DNA of 64,000 nt from Microvelia longipes (lineage: Eukaryota; Arthropoda; Insecta; Hemiptera; Veliidae), in the NCBI GenBank assembly GCA_018340805.1, contig JACMZG010001913.1, positions 40,769,296 through 40,833,295 of the forward strand, in the 5' to 3' direction. This document shows positions 45,663-58,000 of the stretch, one piece after another; within the stretch, counting starts at the first letter, position 1, and the number at the start of each line of letters is the position of its first letter. A program made the translations under genes and the position numbers. The notes under the pieces are model-generated. The model was given only the letters and a program-made list of their open reading frames with translations, searched no databases and had not been told where the DNA came from.

Positions 45663-46132
45663 AGAATCCATATTATTGTTTTGTACCTTCACTAAGGAAG
45701 AAACAATTTTTGGTGGGATCCGTTTTGACGTCATCGTTCACGACAACACCACTGTTACGATGCAAGAACCCAAAGTATGATGTGATCACCTGTTAAATAT
45801 ACTGTGTGTATGTTGTAAAACAGTTTTATTATTAGTATTGTCATTATCAATAATTTAGCTCATAAAATATTTCTGGTATTAAATTATTTAAGGCTTTGCC
45901 ATGAGATAAAATACATTTAATAATGACATTTTTTAGCCTATATTTCTTATGTATGGATTTTGTGTTTAAAGCAGTACATATTGACACTTTTTCAATTGTT
46001 CCATTTGATGGCTCCTTCAAAAAGGTTCTGATTTTTATTTGTCTTTTTTTAATATAATATATATATAAATTGTTTCAGGTTACTGGCTTTAACAGCTGCT
46101 GGAAGCCTCTGCTGCCTCTCCTATCTCTCTAA
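45663..46132 (+). CDS. Tentative two-exon fragment of unknown identity
   Basis: A stretch after TTTTAG at about 45663 stays open to a GT at about 45776, including GGIRFDVIVHDNTTVTMQEP. A second stretch after TTTCAG at about 46078 continues in phase with VTGFNSCWKPLLPLLSL and a stop. A second frame is also open across both, which weakens the call. No family is recognised. An upstream ATG frame at 45391 could be an earlier exon. Confidence 0.2.
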
Positions 46133-46149
46133 TAATTTTCTTTTTCTAT

Positions 46150-48880
46150 TAAATCAACTAAAATACATTTTATTTATTGTATTAACTTTAAGCAAAGTGT
46201 ATTTTTATGGCTTGTGATACCTACTTTTGTAACGAGTAGAGTCAAATATCATCAGTTATATGTTAATAGGATTGGATGTTAAGAAAAATATCCTATTCAA
46301 CTTGAGGAAAATCGATGCAGGTTAGGCAACAAAAACAAAGAGTTAGGAATGCTATCAATACAAATGTTATATCTATTAAACATTTGTGAGATATCATTTT
46401 TTTAATGTCTCAACGATAATTGGTTTCTATGTGTGTCTATGCAATCGAAGAAACGTTAAATTTTTATATTTAAGGGGGACAGTTCAAACACAGAACAAAG
46501 TAATAAGTGAAACCTGATTCAGCTTATTGGTGGTGAATTCGGTAGCTTTTACTGTTAAGTTCTTGAACCACCATCTTGTCGTGTTAAATTCTGTCTGTTG
46601 TCTATCCTGCGTTAAAATTTCCTCTTAAGTTCCATTTATTGCATTTTTATCATATTCATTATTAAGATTATCGTTTGCTGTCCCTCATTTACTACGATTA
46701 CATCTATATACATGTTTGTCTTCTTCCGAATCATCTGTATCATAATAAGTGTTGAAGTAACAATAAAAAATATATTTTTGCTGTACCATATTAGGAACCT
46801 CTATTTAGAAATATTTTCTTTTTTCATAAGTTAATTATTGTTATCATTATACTTTAATAAAATAAATAATTTTAAGACTTAATTTTGTTTACTTAGTTGC
46901 CTGTACTGCCGTTTATAGAAAATGCACTATCTGATAAACATTTACTGATTTAAAGTGTAGTATATTTATGTGTTGAAACGTTAGCCTCCCTCTAATAAAT
47001 ATGTTTCTTAATTATTTAATTGGTATACTATTATTTAATGGGTAAAAACTTACATAAAACAAGCTACCAATAAGGAAATGAAGATACCCTACCTTTAAGC
47101 TTAACAATTTTAGGGCCATGATAATGACATTTAAGGTAGTATGTGTGTTTGTTTGTATGTATGTATAGACTTAGAGGGTGGATACAGCAGCTCTTATCAT
47201 TCCCTGGATAGCATGGTACCATAACTGTACATGGGTGATGTCATTTTATGATTTTTCAAAATATTTACAATTTCTTGTGAATATTTTTTGACCACTTTGA
47301 AATTAAGTAGAATGCATTTAAAATAAGTTGTAATTATTATGAAAGAGTAAATTTTTTTGGACTGGTATGATATATAGAAACGTGAGGGTCATTAAATCAA
47401 TTAATATTATATATAAAGGACTGATGTTTCAAAAAAATTATATTATATGTAATTATTATCTATCACATATATTCTTCAAAAATTTGTGTTGTACTAAGTG
47501 ATTTAATGTGAAAAATGCCTGCTGTGTGATGGGTATGTGTGCTTCAATAGGTGTTGTACTACTGGGGATGGGGAGTCTCTATTCTCCATTTAGTAAAACC
47601 TAGTGGGAATAAGCATCCTTATGGTGCCCACTGGAAATTCTTCTAGACCCCTTATCACTGTGTTATAAGAGGTCTTATTGGTGTTATAGGGATCCCTTAA
47701 TTACTGTGTTATACTTCAGTACTCCTTTAAGTATTAGTCTCTTAGTGTGTATACAAGAAAAGTTAACATCTATTGATGTAAATATTTCAATAGTTGTGCT
47801 ACCCAGTTATGATTGAGGCCTCACTGTACTGAAATAAATCATTAGAAACACCTTTTAGCAAGCAAATATTTTTTGGATTTTTTTCTATTAAAGAGACACC
47901 TTTTTGATTTGCTGCATTAGATTGACACCAACATCTGATCAGTTCTAATTCTTTTAGAAACTGATTTTTGATTGAAATTACATTAGACATTTGTGCTGTT
48001 GAGTATATACAAGTAATGTGAACCACACGTGTTATATATCTTGAGAACAACCAGCCACAGATGTGGATGAGACCTAATTGTACTTAGACATCATTAGAAA
48101 CAATTTTCATTAAACAATAGTTTAATGAATTTATACACCAAGGGAATAAGGAATGATATTATTTCCCTGAGCAGTTAGTTGGTTCCTAAGGGTGAAAGCT
48201 GAGGGAACTAAAGCTCCCGAGGAGAAAAATACCATTTTACTCCCAAGGTGCATGAAAGATTTTATCTCCAGTTGTTGACGTCATTTAATTATTGTTTTAT
48301 TCTTATTTCCAAACATTTTATTTTGTCTTACTCTAATTTTTTTGAGTCCCATCCCACTATTAAATTTTGGGGGTGTTGCCCCCTCCCAATATTTTTTTAT
48401 AACTCCAAACTACTTCTGTGTGAAAAGTGCTTTTTTACTCCCAAAAAACTAGTTTATAACTTTACTTAACATATCTATAACTTCACTAAAAAACTAGTCA
48501 ATAAATTTCACAATTTACACTTCTGGAGATAAATATTTTTTTGTTAATATTTAAAGAAATTTTAAGTGGCATGGCGCCACTTAAAAAAACAACTCATAAT
48601 CATGGCGATTATGATAACTTGGGTTTGATTAATCCCAAAATCTAATAAGTTATTTCTCTCATGGGACTTGATTTTTGTGCCAAGTCTTATTAAAATTGGA
48701 CCAGCCCTGAACACTACACTACTGCTCTAAAGCTGTAGTGTACACAGCAACTTTTTTCTAATTTTATTGAAAACTAATGGAAGGTGTTAAAACGTGGTTG
48801 TTAAGTTTTTTTCTGCTATGCTCCCCCCTCCCCCTATTTTTGAGGTACGAATCAATATATATGAATGCAGAGAACTGTCT
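46150..48880. other. Intergenic AT-rich sequence
   Basis: Contains a TGTT/TGTA tract near 47135-47165 and a reversed E-like fragment at about 48140-48255 (CTCCCGAGG, GAGGGAACTAAAG). A 47.8-48.0 kb minus-strand frame has an acceptor-like start but does not match the phase of the neighbouring gene. Confidence 0.35.
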
Positions 48881-48891
48881 TGTTGTACAGA

Positions 48892-48933
48892 GTCTTGGTA
48901 AATTTGTTTTGTACAAAACAAATTTACCAAGAC
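48892..48933. repeat. Perfect 42-bp palindrome without spacer
   Basis: The left arm GTCTTGGTAAATTTGTTTTGT (48892-48912) is followed directly by its exact complement (48913-48933). No known site recognised. Confidence 0.9.
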
Positions 48934-49102
48934 TTGTTGAATCGGACTGACAATTACCCTGAGAGGTATTATTTCAATGACTTAAAATTTGAGTTTTTTA
49001 AACAACAACAGGAAAACTACTGAAACCACCCTGTTCTATCAGCTAACCACACATAATATTCATACACAACTAATTTGAGGTTGAAGAATTCTCATATATT
49101 TA

Positions 49103-49358
49103 CTATTAGGAAAAAACGACTTTAATTCTACAATGTTATTTTAAACAGGAACAATATATTTCAATCCATTATGATCATCTTCTGAAAAAACAAAAGTACA
49201 AAAAAAGTTGTACTTTTTTTAGTTTTTCCTGAAGATGGTCCAAATGGATTGAAATATATTGTTCCTGTTTAAAAAAACATTGTAGAATTAAAGTCGTTCT
49301 TTCCCTAATAGTTATTATGGAATTCCACAAAAAAAGACGTTTATTCTCTCTTAAGAAG
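49103..49358. mobile_element. Palindromic element with hammerhead-like cores, 14-bp direct repeats
   Basis: Arms at 49103-49311 are inverted copies (CTATTAGGAAA...TTCCCTAATAG). The right arm has CTGAAGA, stem GGTCC/GGATT, then GAAATATATTG; the left arm carries the inverse. An asymmetric tail with GGAATTCCAC follows. TTCTCATATATTTA flanks it at 49089-49102 and 49359-49372. Same layout as the 30.1 kb element, with unrelated arm sequence outside the core. Confidence 0.65.
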
Positions 49359-49547
49359 TTCTCATATATTTAACAATATAGGTATTTGTGATGGTAGATG
49401 AATATGGTGCAATCTGTCATTGTAGGATCATACTGCTGACGTGTACGGTGTATATCTCGGCTTCTTTCTGTAAGAGTTCTGCACACAAATATTAACTATG
49501 TTTACACAATTTTTTTCAAATCTACTTGAAGTAGGTTTGAAAAAAAT

Positions 49548-49775
49548 CGGGTACGGGGTACCTCGGAACTTTTCCTCACCAAATCGGAGTTGCAACGCCC
49601 ATCTTCTACTTTGGACTCGCCCTGAGAATATACAATTCGCAACACTTTTTCAGACTCGCACTTTTTCGTCATTCCAACATCCGTTTCATTCTCAGTAGTT
49701 GAACATCTAGCTCTGACCACGATTAATACTGCTTAACTTTTAAAATCCAACAAAAATTATAGATATACTTGTCGC
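49548..49775 (+). mobile_element. Family B repeat, 3'-truncated
   Basis: Starts GGGTACGGGGTACCTCGGAA and stops after AAAATTATAGATATACTTGTCG, where unrelated sequence begins. Confidence 0.7.
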
Positions 49776-50195
49776 AGGGGTGTAGCTATCAGGACTGTGA
49801 GCGCAGGCTTGTTGGGGGCGCAAATTTTTAGGAGAAAACATTAAAAATAAAATCATCAATATTCATATTTATAGAATGTAAATGTAAAATATCATTAATT
49901 ATCTCTTCAATAATTACTCAATTATTGATATCAAGATAAATGGGCAGAATGGCCGCCAAATATAATGCAAATAAAAATTTGACTATAAAAATAATAAACG
50001 GAAAGAAACTTTTTCTTAACTCTTTGGCTGTGGGGGTACCTTTTGGTACCCCATGAATGTAGTTGGGTAATATGGTTGGAATCATATTATTTAAGACCAG
50101 TTAAAAATAGGGGAATAGGTATGCTAGCAACACAGTACATTTCCTATGTAATTAATGAGGAAGAATGAGTTGTGGAGTTTCATGTAATGAAATAA

Positions 50196-50361
50196 AACAG
50201 AGTCTCTCCACTAATGATATATGATATGACATAGCCAGCAATAAATCTTAACAGATCATCATCAGGGCCTAACCAACAAAGTAAAAATATAGCACATATT
50301 GGCTATGTCAATATGTATTAAAGTTGGCTATGTCAAATATATATCATTAGTGGAGAGACTC
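50196..50361 (-). mobile_element. Short Penelope-type terminal element with inverted ends
   Basis: Inverted ends (GAGTCTCTCCACTAATGATA and its complement) flank a minus-strand CTGATGA at 50261-50267, with a possible stem ATCT/AGAT after it but no clear GAAA. Same layout as the 548-735 element, so probably the same family and more decayed. Confidence 0.5.
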
Positions 50362-50778
50362 CACTAATTTTTTAATTTTCTTTTTCCTAATTTATTAATG
50401 TACGGTATAAATGAGAAAAAGTAAAAACGACAGTGAAATGTTCACTCGTCGAAATCATTGTCGCTAGTTAAGTTCAGCAAACACAAAATAACTTTTTAAA
50501 AATTAGATTTATTTTCGTTGACACAACAAACATAGATTCGCCATAATAACAATGTTAAATTAAAAATGAAATGAACAATGTTTTAAAGTTTAACTAGCTT
50601 ATATAGCCTCAGGGCTGCTGAGGTGTACATTATTAAGGTAGGTTAGAATATCTGTACCTCAGCACATTAAGGGAATATAACACGCATCTATTATCATAAT
50701 TTTTGACCTCCCAACAATTTTACGTAAGTTACAACAACCCGAATGTATCAATTTTTTGATAAAATAGTTAAAACTTAC

Positions 50779-53758
50779 AGTTGGTCGATTGCTAGCCTGA
50801 AGGCTATAAAATAAGTTTTTATCTTGATTGTCATCTTTAGGTACTTTATTAGTTGATTGAATATTGTTAGGCGTAACATAGCAAGGTAGTGATTCTATCT
50901 CATACAAATTAGCAGTCTCGACACCGTATGCTTTCCTCACGTAATCCTGCAAACAAGACATTCGATTATTATGATTATTGATGACTTGCCTCGTTAGATG
51001 ACCTGAAGTGCAATGCTAGATTGATTGCCCATATCTTCTTCTATACATCGCTTAACTTTTAACTTGATGTGTCCTTTTTGTGAACTTTTTTTTCTTCTCC
51101 GCATGTAACCTAAATGGGTTAGGTGTAACCTAAATTCCAATTAATGGTTGCCCTAGCAATATAATTAGATAGTTTAATATTAATACGATAGATTAGGTAT
51201 AGATCAGCAGGTGACGTAACTTTCTCTCCGGCCATTTGTTCAAACCGGATGGTGTGCAGGGTCCTGTTGCTGGTCAATCGGACACGTCAGTTGCTTCTTT
51301 TAACCTAGGTTAGTTGGTGTACTTTTTGTTGTGATATTAAGTTAAAGGTAGGTTTAGATAGGGTGGTTAGAGGGGTGGTAATTAATCCTCACCTCGGGAA
51401 TATGTAAGAACCGGGTGTGCGCCCACAGCATAACTGGACGAACTATCTCTCATAATCTGTCTCACTTCGCTTGTCCTCAGAATATAAAACTTATTAAGTT
51501 TATACTGCAAGACGTCTTCGGACTCGCTTCTCTCTTTCTTAGAAAGTAAATACATTCGTTTCATTCCCAGCGGTCACACATCCATGCACTGACCACGCTC
51601 AATGCTTCTTAACTTTCATGAACCACCAAAAATCATGGATATACTTGTCGTATTAAAACGAAACTCGATGCACTTCCTAATTACATATAGGTATATACTT
51701 GTACCGAATTTCAACTCAATTAGATTATTTCCCAACTTTATTTATTTTTTTTTAAGTACACAATTCATGCGATAAATATTGAACTTATGCTGACAATGAG
51801 ATGAAATTTAGTATTATACATAATAGCTACATGCGTGTTAAATATTCAATTGTTCGCAACATTTTTCCGCGTTTTATGTTTTTGTGAAACTTTCGCTGAC
51901 TCATTATAGCGGGTTAATGACGTCATAAAAAAATATTGTTCGGATAGCCCAACTACACCTATAGATTGATTTTTTTACAAAGTTTCAACTGTCTATAGCA
52001 TAAAAACAATGGAAGGTACGATTTACCATGACACATACAGACAGACAACCTTGTAAAAAACCACTCAGAAGGCATTTAAAACACCTGAAACGGATAATTC
52101 CGGTGATATACTGGTTTCGGATTTTTTCGCAAACACAATACTTTTTCTATCTATATACCTACAGTATAAACGAGGAAAAGTAAGACAGATTTATTCAGCC
52201 TGTGTTATCTGTTACCTCTATTTTCTTTTCTATACTAGCTTTTAATTCGTCAAGTAGATCTCTAGCTGTGCTGTAGGCAGTGAGAACTTCCATTATCTGA
52301 CTCTTAGCTGCGGCAGCCTGATGCTCTGCTGGTTTATCTGAAGCGATGTCCCAGTAAGGTTTACCATCTTTCCCTACGCAGTTACCAAGCTCAATTCTAC
52401 GCTTCCACATCATGTCTTCATCTTCCACTCTCTCTTGGCGAGCTTTCATTTTTATCGTCTCATAACTGGAGTACAACTCATCTCGTAACCTTAAAAAAGT
52501 AAAAATAAATATTTAATTTATTTGTTTTTTTTATTTATTTTTTTTAAACAAATATCTTTTGTTGCTTTGTAAGTCCAGTGGTTCTGTCCTTTTGTAGTTT
52601 TGTAATAAGGTATTTCAAATATGTTATTTATTTTGGCTCTAGTTTGTCTGTCGTGGGTTATTTGGTTTAGAGTATGTTTTCCTGAATGAATTCTTGAGAG
52701 GCAAATGTAGTCTAGTAGTAATTTCTAGTAGTAAATTTATAGTCTTGTAGTGTTAATTTATTTTTTTATTAAAATTAATTAATATATTTAATTTTCAATT
52801 TACAGCAGAAAATATTGCAGTCTTATTAATTAACTTGATGGACTTCTACAAAGGGTGATAAACCGGAGTATATTATCAAAAACACCAAAATACACACAAA
52901 CTTATTTTGTTTATATGAAATGTGCGATGGGTATAGTTTAAACCTGCTATCATACCAGTGTGACCTACCTCATTGCAGTGTGGTAGTTATCAACAGCCAA
53001 GTCAAGTTGAGTCTTGATATCAGGATACCGCGTGAAAAACTCTGCTTCTATTGTCTGTCTATCAGGGATAGGTTCGAATTTCTTCACTACGGAAGTGTCA
53101 GATTTCTCACATGTATTGAAAGGCGTTTGTTGAGGAGACATTTTAATCTGTTGTAATCGACTTCTTTTTCGGACGCCAGCTGCAATAGAAGAAAATAAGT
53201 TATATCTTCTAATGGACAAGCCTGCGGACTGCAGTTCTATTGTAACAAAACTTGTCTTAGACAATGCAGGTCTGTTTTTTTGCGTAGCGAGTAGTTTTTT
53301 TATTGCTGATAAAAAATAATGTATTTACTATCAGAAGATGAGCGCAGCGAATCCAAAGTATCGAGGAAAAGGTACGAGGTACCCCGTACCCGATTTTTTA
53401 TTGCATCGTTTATGTAAATTCCGTCATATTTTATCCTCGCTAGTAAACAAAATGGTTTATTCAACTATTATCAGATTTTATTTCTCTGCTTCTATATACT
53501 ACGAGAGCAATAAAGCTATTATTATTACTATTATTTAAGTAAACGAAGTAATATGCCTAGTTAAAAACAAAGTACATTTCGTAAATCCTTCCGAAGAACT
53601 TAATCTTGATCCTGAAGTAGATTTATATTTATCCAGGCCATTTTCGGGTAGTCTCGGACCATTTTCATTTCCTCTTTTTGATAATCTGAAAATATGCTGA
53701 TTAATATTGCTTATTGGAAAGAGGATGTTCGGATGACGGAAATTGAGATGGGGAGTGA

Positions 53759-53831
<73 letters not shown>

Positions 53832-54813
53832 CTTTGGGTATGGCTCTCAATAAACTCTTGCCTCTTGAGCCTATTGCTTGTGGAAAATTTATAGCATCAA
53901 CCCAATTTATTTTTGATAACATCAAGATGTTAAAATTTATTATCAGAATTAGTTGCGACTTTATCGCTTGATATTTATTATATCAATCGATAAGTTTTTT
54001 CACGATAATATAACTTTTAACCTACACGCATTTATCCGGTTCTTGCGCCGTATTTGTTTTGTCGATCGAGTCAGATGACGTCATAACTGATCTCGGCCAA
54101 ACAATGCGTCTTTTATTGTTAAGGTTGACTTGGGTTATAAGGAAGTTTTAAACAAGAAATATATATAATGAAATTGTGATTTCTTTGCATAATAATAAAG
54201 TTACATTAGACAAATATTTGAAAAATTATTTCATGAAAAACGGTAATATTTAAGTGAAACAACGTGAAATAGTTCGTCGAAAAGTTTATATTTTAATTAC
54301 GATCGCCTCTGAAGGTACATACAGCGTATCTAAGTACGGTAAGTAAGCGTATTAAATACGCTATAAGAGCATAGCCCGGGCGGTGAACCCCAGACCTCCG
54401 GTGCCGAAGTCCAGTACTATACGACCGCGACTACGGAGGTAGATAATTTATGGTATATTTTCAGAAAAATTTGGTCTGAGGTAGCACCTCTTATTTTGTC
54501 TTATCAATTTTAAGGATATATCGACTACTTATAAAGAATCATATGAACTTACTCATGATAATATTCTTTGAAAGCTCTGACTAATAGATAAGGATGAGCA
54601 AGAGATAATAACGACTCTAAAGATAATTCCCCTTCCAGATACTGACTACACGATTTCTGTATGAGATCCATTTCTTCCTGACTCACTGTGTTAGTGTGCC
54701 TAAATCCTTGCCCTGAGATCATTTCTCGAACCAGCAACTCATTTTCCAGTCTTTCTATAACTTTCTAACATGATAAATATGAATCTGAAACCGCTGAAAA
54801 ACTTAGGAAACGG

Positions 54814-54869
<56 letters not shown>

Positions 54870-54924
54870 CCAATAACTTGTTTACGTTTTTCTTAAAAAT
54901 TAAATAAAAATATATATATATTAT

Positions 54925-55012
<88 letters not shown>

Positions 55013-58000
55013 CACTTTTCAAACCTCGTCTTAATTTTTAAGAAGAATTTTAAGGGGTAATAAGTTTTAATCCCTCAATAAAAATATGTGCTTCAATTAT
55101 TGTTTTTTGTGTTCATTACTACAATAAATTTGTCTGTAGCTTTACTACTACTACTAAAATGAAGTTCCTGGTTCATAAAAAAGTGCCTCAAGTTTAGTTA
55201 CTTTATGTCAAGCAGTTTAAATAGAGAATAGAAACTTATTCACTTAATAAACTTAACCCATTAATTGTACAGATATACAAAAATCAGACTTCTCATTAAC
55301 AATGACTTTTGTGTTTACCACCTGTGTTAAAGACTTTTTTTTCTTTTCCTCTTTTAAAATATAGGTAAAGTATTATATAGGTAAAGTAAAATATAGTAAA
55401 TATTTTAAAGTATAGTATTTACAAATCCAAATCCAGGACGTCACCAGAATTATCCGTTTACCGTCAACGGATTGAGATCTAGCACTGATGTAGGCATGTA
55501 TAGGTCAAACATATGTGCCAAGTTTCATCTCATTATCAGCATTAGTTAAATTTTTATTATATGACTTGTGTACGTTTTTTTTAAATCAGAAAATAATTTA
55601 ATTTTGTTGATATTTGCTACAATTGTATACCAATACGACAAGTATATCTATGATTTTAGTTGGATCATAAAAGTAAAGCAGCATCGAGCGTGGTCAGTGG
55701 CTAGATGGGTGACAGCTGGGAAATATAATGATGTATTTACTATCTTTGGATGAGAGAAGCGGATCCGAAGGCTTGTTTAAGTATAAATTTGACAACTTGT
55801 ATACATCTAAGGACGAGCGAAGCGAGTCCAAACCGGGAGGATAAGCGAAGCGAATTTGATGTGAAGATTACAAATTTCCGAAGTACCCTGTACCAAATAT
55901 TCTTATTTACTTCTGCGATCTTTCGCATGACAATGCTATAAATTTGAAAGTGTAATAGGTATAACCAACATTAATTAGAAATATGTTTGTAGAAAATTTT
56001 GTTTACCAGATGTAAACGACCCAGTAATTGTCCTTGGTTATATAAAGGATGTATGAGTAAGCGATGGTTCCAATAACCAACTTATCATTCTAATTTTAAT
56101 AAAACAAATTTCTTTCAATCACTGTTGATGTATAAATGACTTACTATGGCTTGGTCTTGTAAAGCCAATGCATTAGTAGATGTGTGAAATTTCACGTTGT
56201 ACAAAGGTCTATGCTGTAACCTGCCGGTGAAAACTATAGTCGACATGTTTAAACTCCTCTTCTCAGCAGTCGGAATCAAATGGCTTATAATTCTAAAAAA
56301 ATTGTATATGGTAATAAGGTGTGCAAGTTCGCATAAAAGCAGGATCAACACAAAGTCAATGCGATGCCTAGATCAAGCAAGTTCGCACAAATCAAGCTGC
56401 ATAGAGATATATTACTAAAGGGGCCCTTTTTTGTTCAATTTCAAAACATCGAAAGAGTAACCTGAACACCTTTGACTATCAAAGGTGTTCAAAGGACCGG
56501 AAAGGTCCTTTGACTATCAAAGGACCGCGCCTTATAAAGGCGCAGTCGAATATCTAGAACGTTGGATCACCAACAAACTTTTTTTATAATTTTTTTTTTA
56601 TTTTTAGTAGTTAGCCGGATTTGTGATAAATGAAGCCTATTTCCGTAATCTGCACGCTCTTTTGGTTAATCTCAAAGAGTATTTACATTCACTCAACGAT
56701 TTATTTTTAATCTAACTTGGTACATACATAACTACTGTTAGACGTCAATGTTGACATGTCAAAATATAACACAAAATATTATATCATAGAGGTATACATA
56801 TACTAGAGGGGCAGGGAGCATAGCCTATCTCATTACATTGAGAGGTCTGAAACATCTTTTTGGGGCTCTCAGGGGCTTTGTGTAACCTTCTTGAAACCTC
56901 CTTTAAGTGTGAGTTAAGGTTTAATATATCAATTGTTATCGTTTTTCCTTACATTTTTTGAGTTTTGATTTGTATTTTAACGTTCTACTATGTGAGAGTT
57001 TGTATTTTTGTTGCATATTTGATTATTTTGATAGTTGAAAGTGTTCAGGTTACTTTTTCGACTTTTCAAAACTCAACGAATAGGGTCTCTCTAGTAATGT
57101 ATCTCTATGAATTACAGTGACTTATATAGTAAAACATTTACAATACAAATCAAAACACAGAAAATGTGCAGGAAGCCAAAAACAATTAATTTATTATAAC
57201 CTTAACTCACTCTTGGAAGAGGTTTCAATGAGGTTACACAGAGACCCTTAGGGCCCCAAAATAATGTTTCATGCCTCTCAATGTATTGAGATAGGCTATG
57301 CCCCTTCTAGTATATATCTCTATGTCTAGCTGAGTATGATTATTCATTTGAGTTAAAGGGGAGATGGGACTTAACAACAAATATATTCTTGTTACATAAC
57401 CATATATACTTGTTAAGAGACCATTAATCATATTATTCTATTATGCTATTGACGATGCATATTACTGTCTTATAATACCGGAATATATTGACATCAATAA
57501 GTCACTATTGATGATTGTCTTTCTCATTATTTGGTTGGATTTCGCCACTTTTTGCATGAAGATATAATTGTTTTACTTTTATTTACAATATAAATAATTA
57601 TAAGAAATACCCAGATTTTTGTATTGAGGTCCTCCTGATTTGACCCCTGTTTAAATATAGAAAAAGATAGCCGACCGCACCTTATAAAAGCTGAATTCCA
57701 GGTTTGTGAGAGTAGAGATACAATTCTAGACGGAGATGTCAATATTCGATGCTTATTAGTTGCTAAATATTGGGAAATATATGTCATATCTGTGTTCGCT
57801 TTGGTCTGGCAACTTATTGTTTTGTTCACCGATTCAGTGCCACTAAGTTCCACCAACTGAATCTAAAATACAATTAATTAGAATTTGTTAACAGCATGGG
57901 CGATTCTAGGTAATAATATTAGGAGGGGGGGGGGATTCCCCTTTTATACATATATATACATACATACATATTTATATTATATATATATATATATTATATA

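Noticed and set aside
47799..48050. Minus-strand 83-codon frame with a possible acceptor at 48012
   Set aside because: The phase does not fit the last known exon of the neighbouring gene and no family is recognised.
49498..49720. Frames on both strands over 49.5-49.7 kb
   Set aside because: Family B repeat sequence without conserved coding.
53694..53925. Frames reading YIYIYI on both strands
   Set aside because: Translation of an (AT)n microsatellite.
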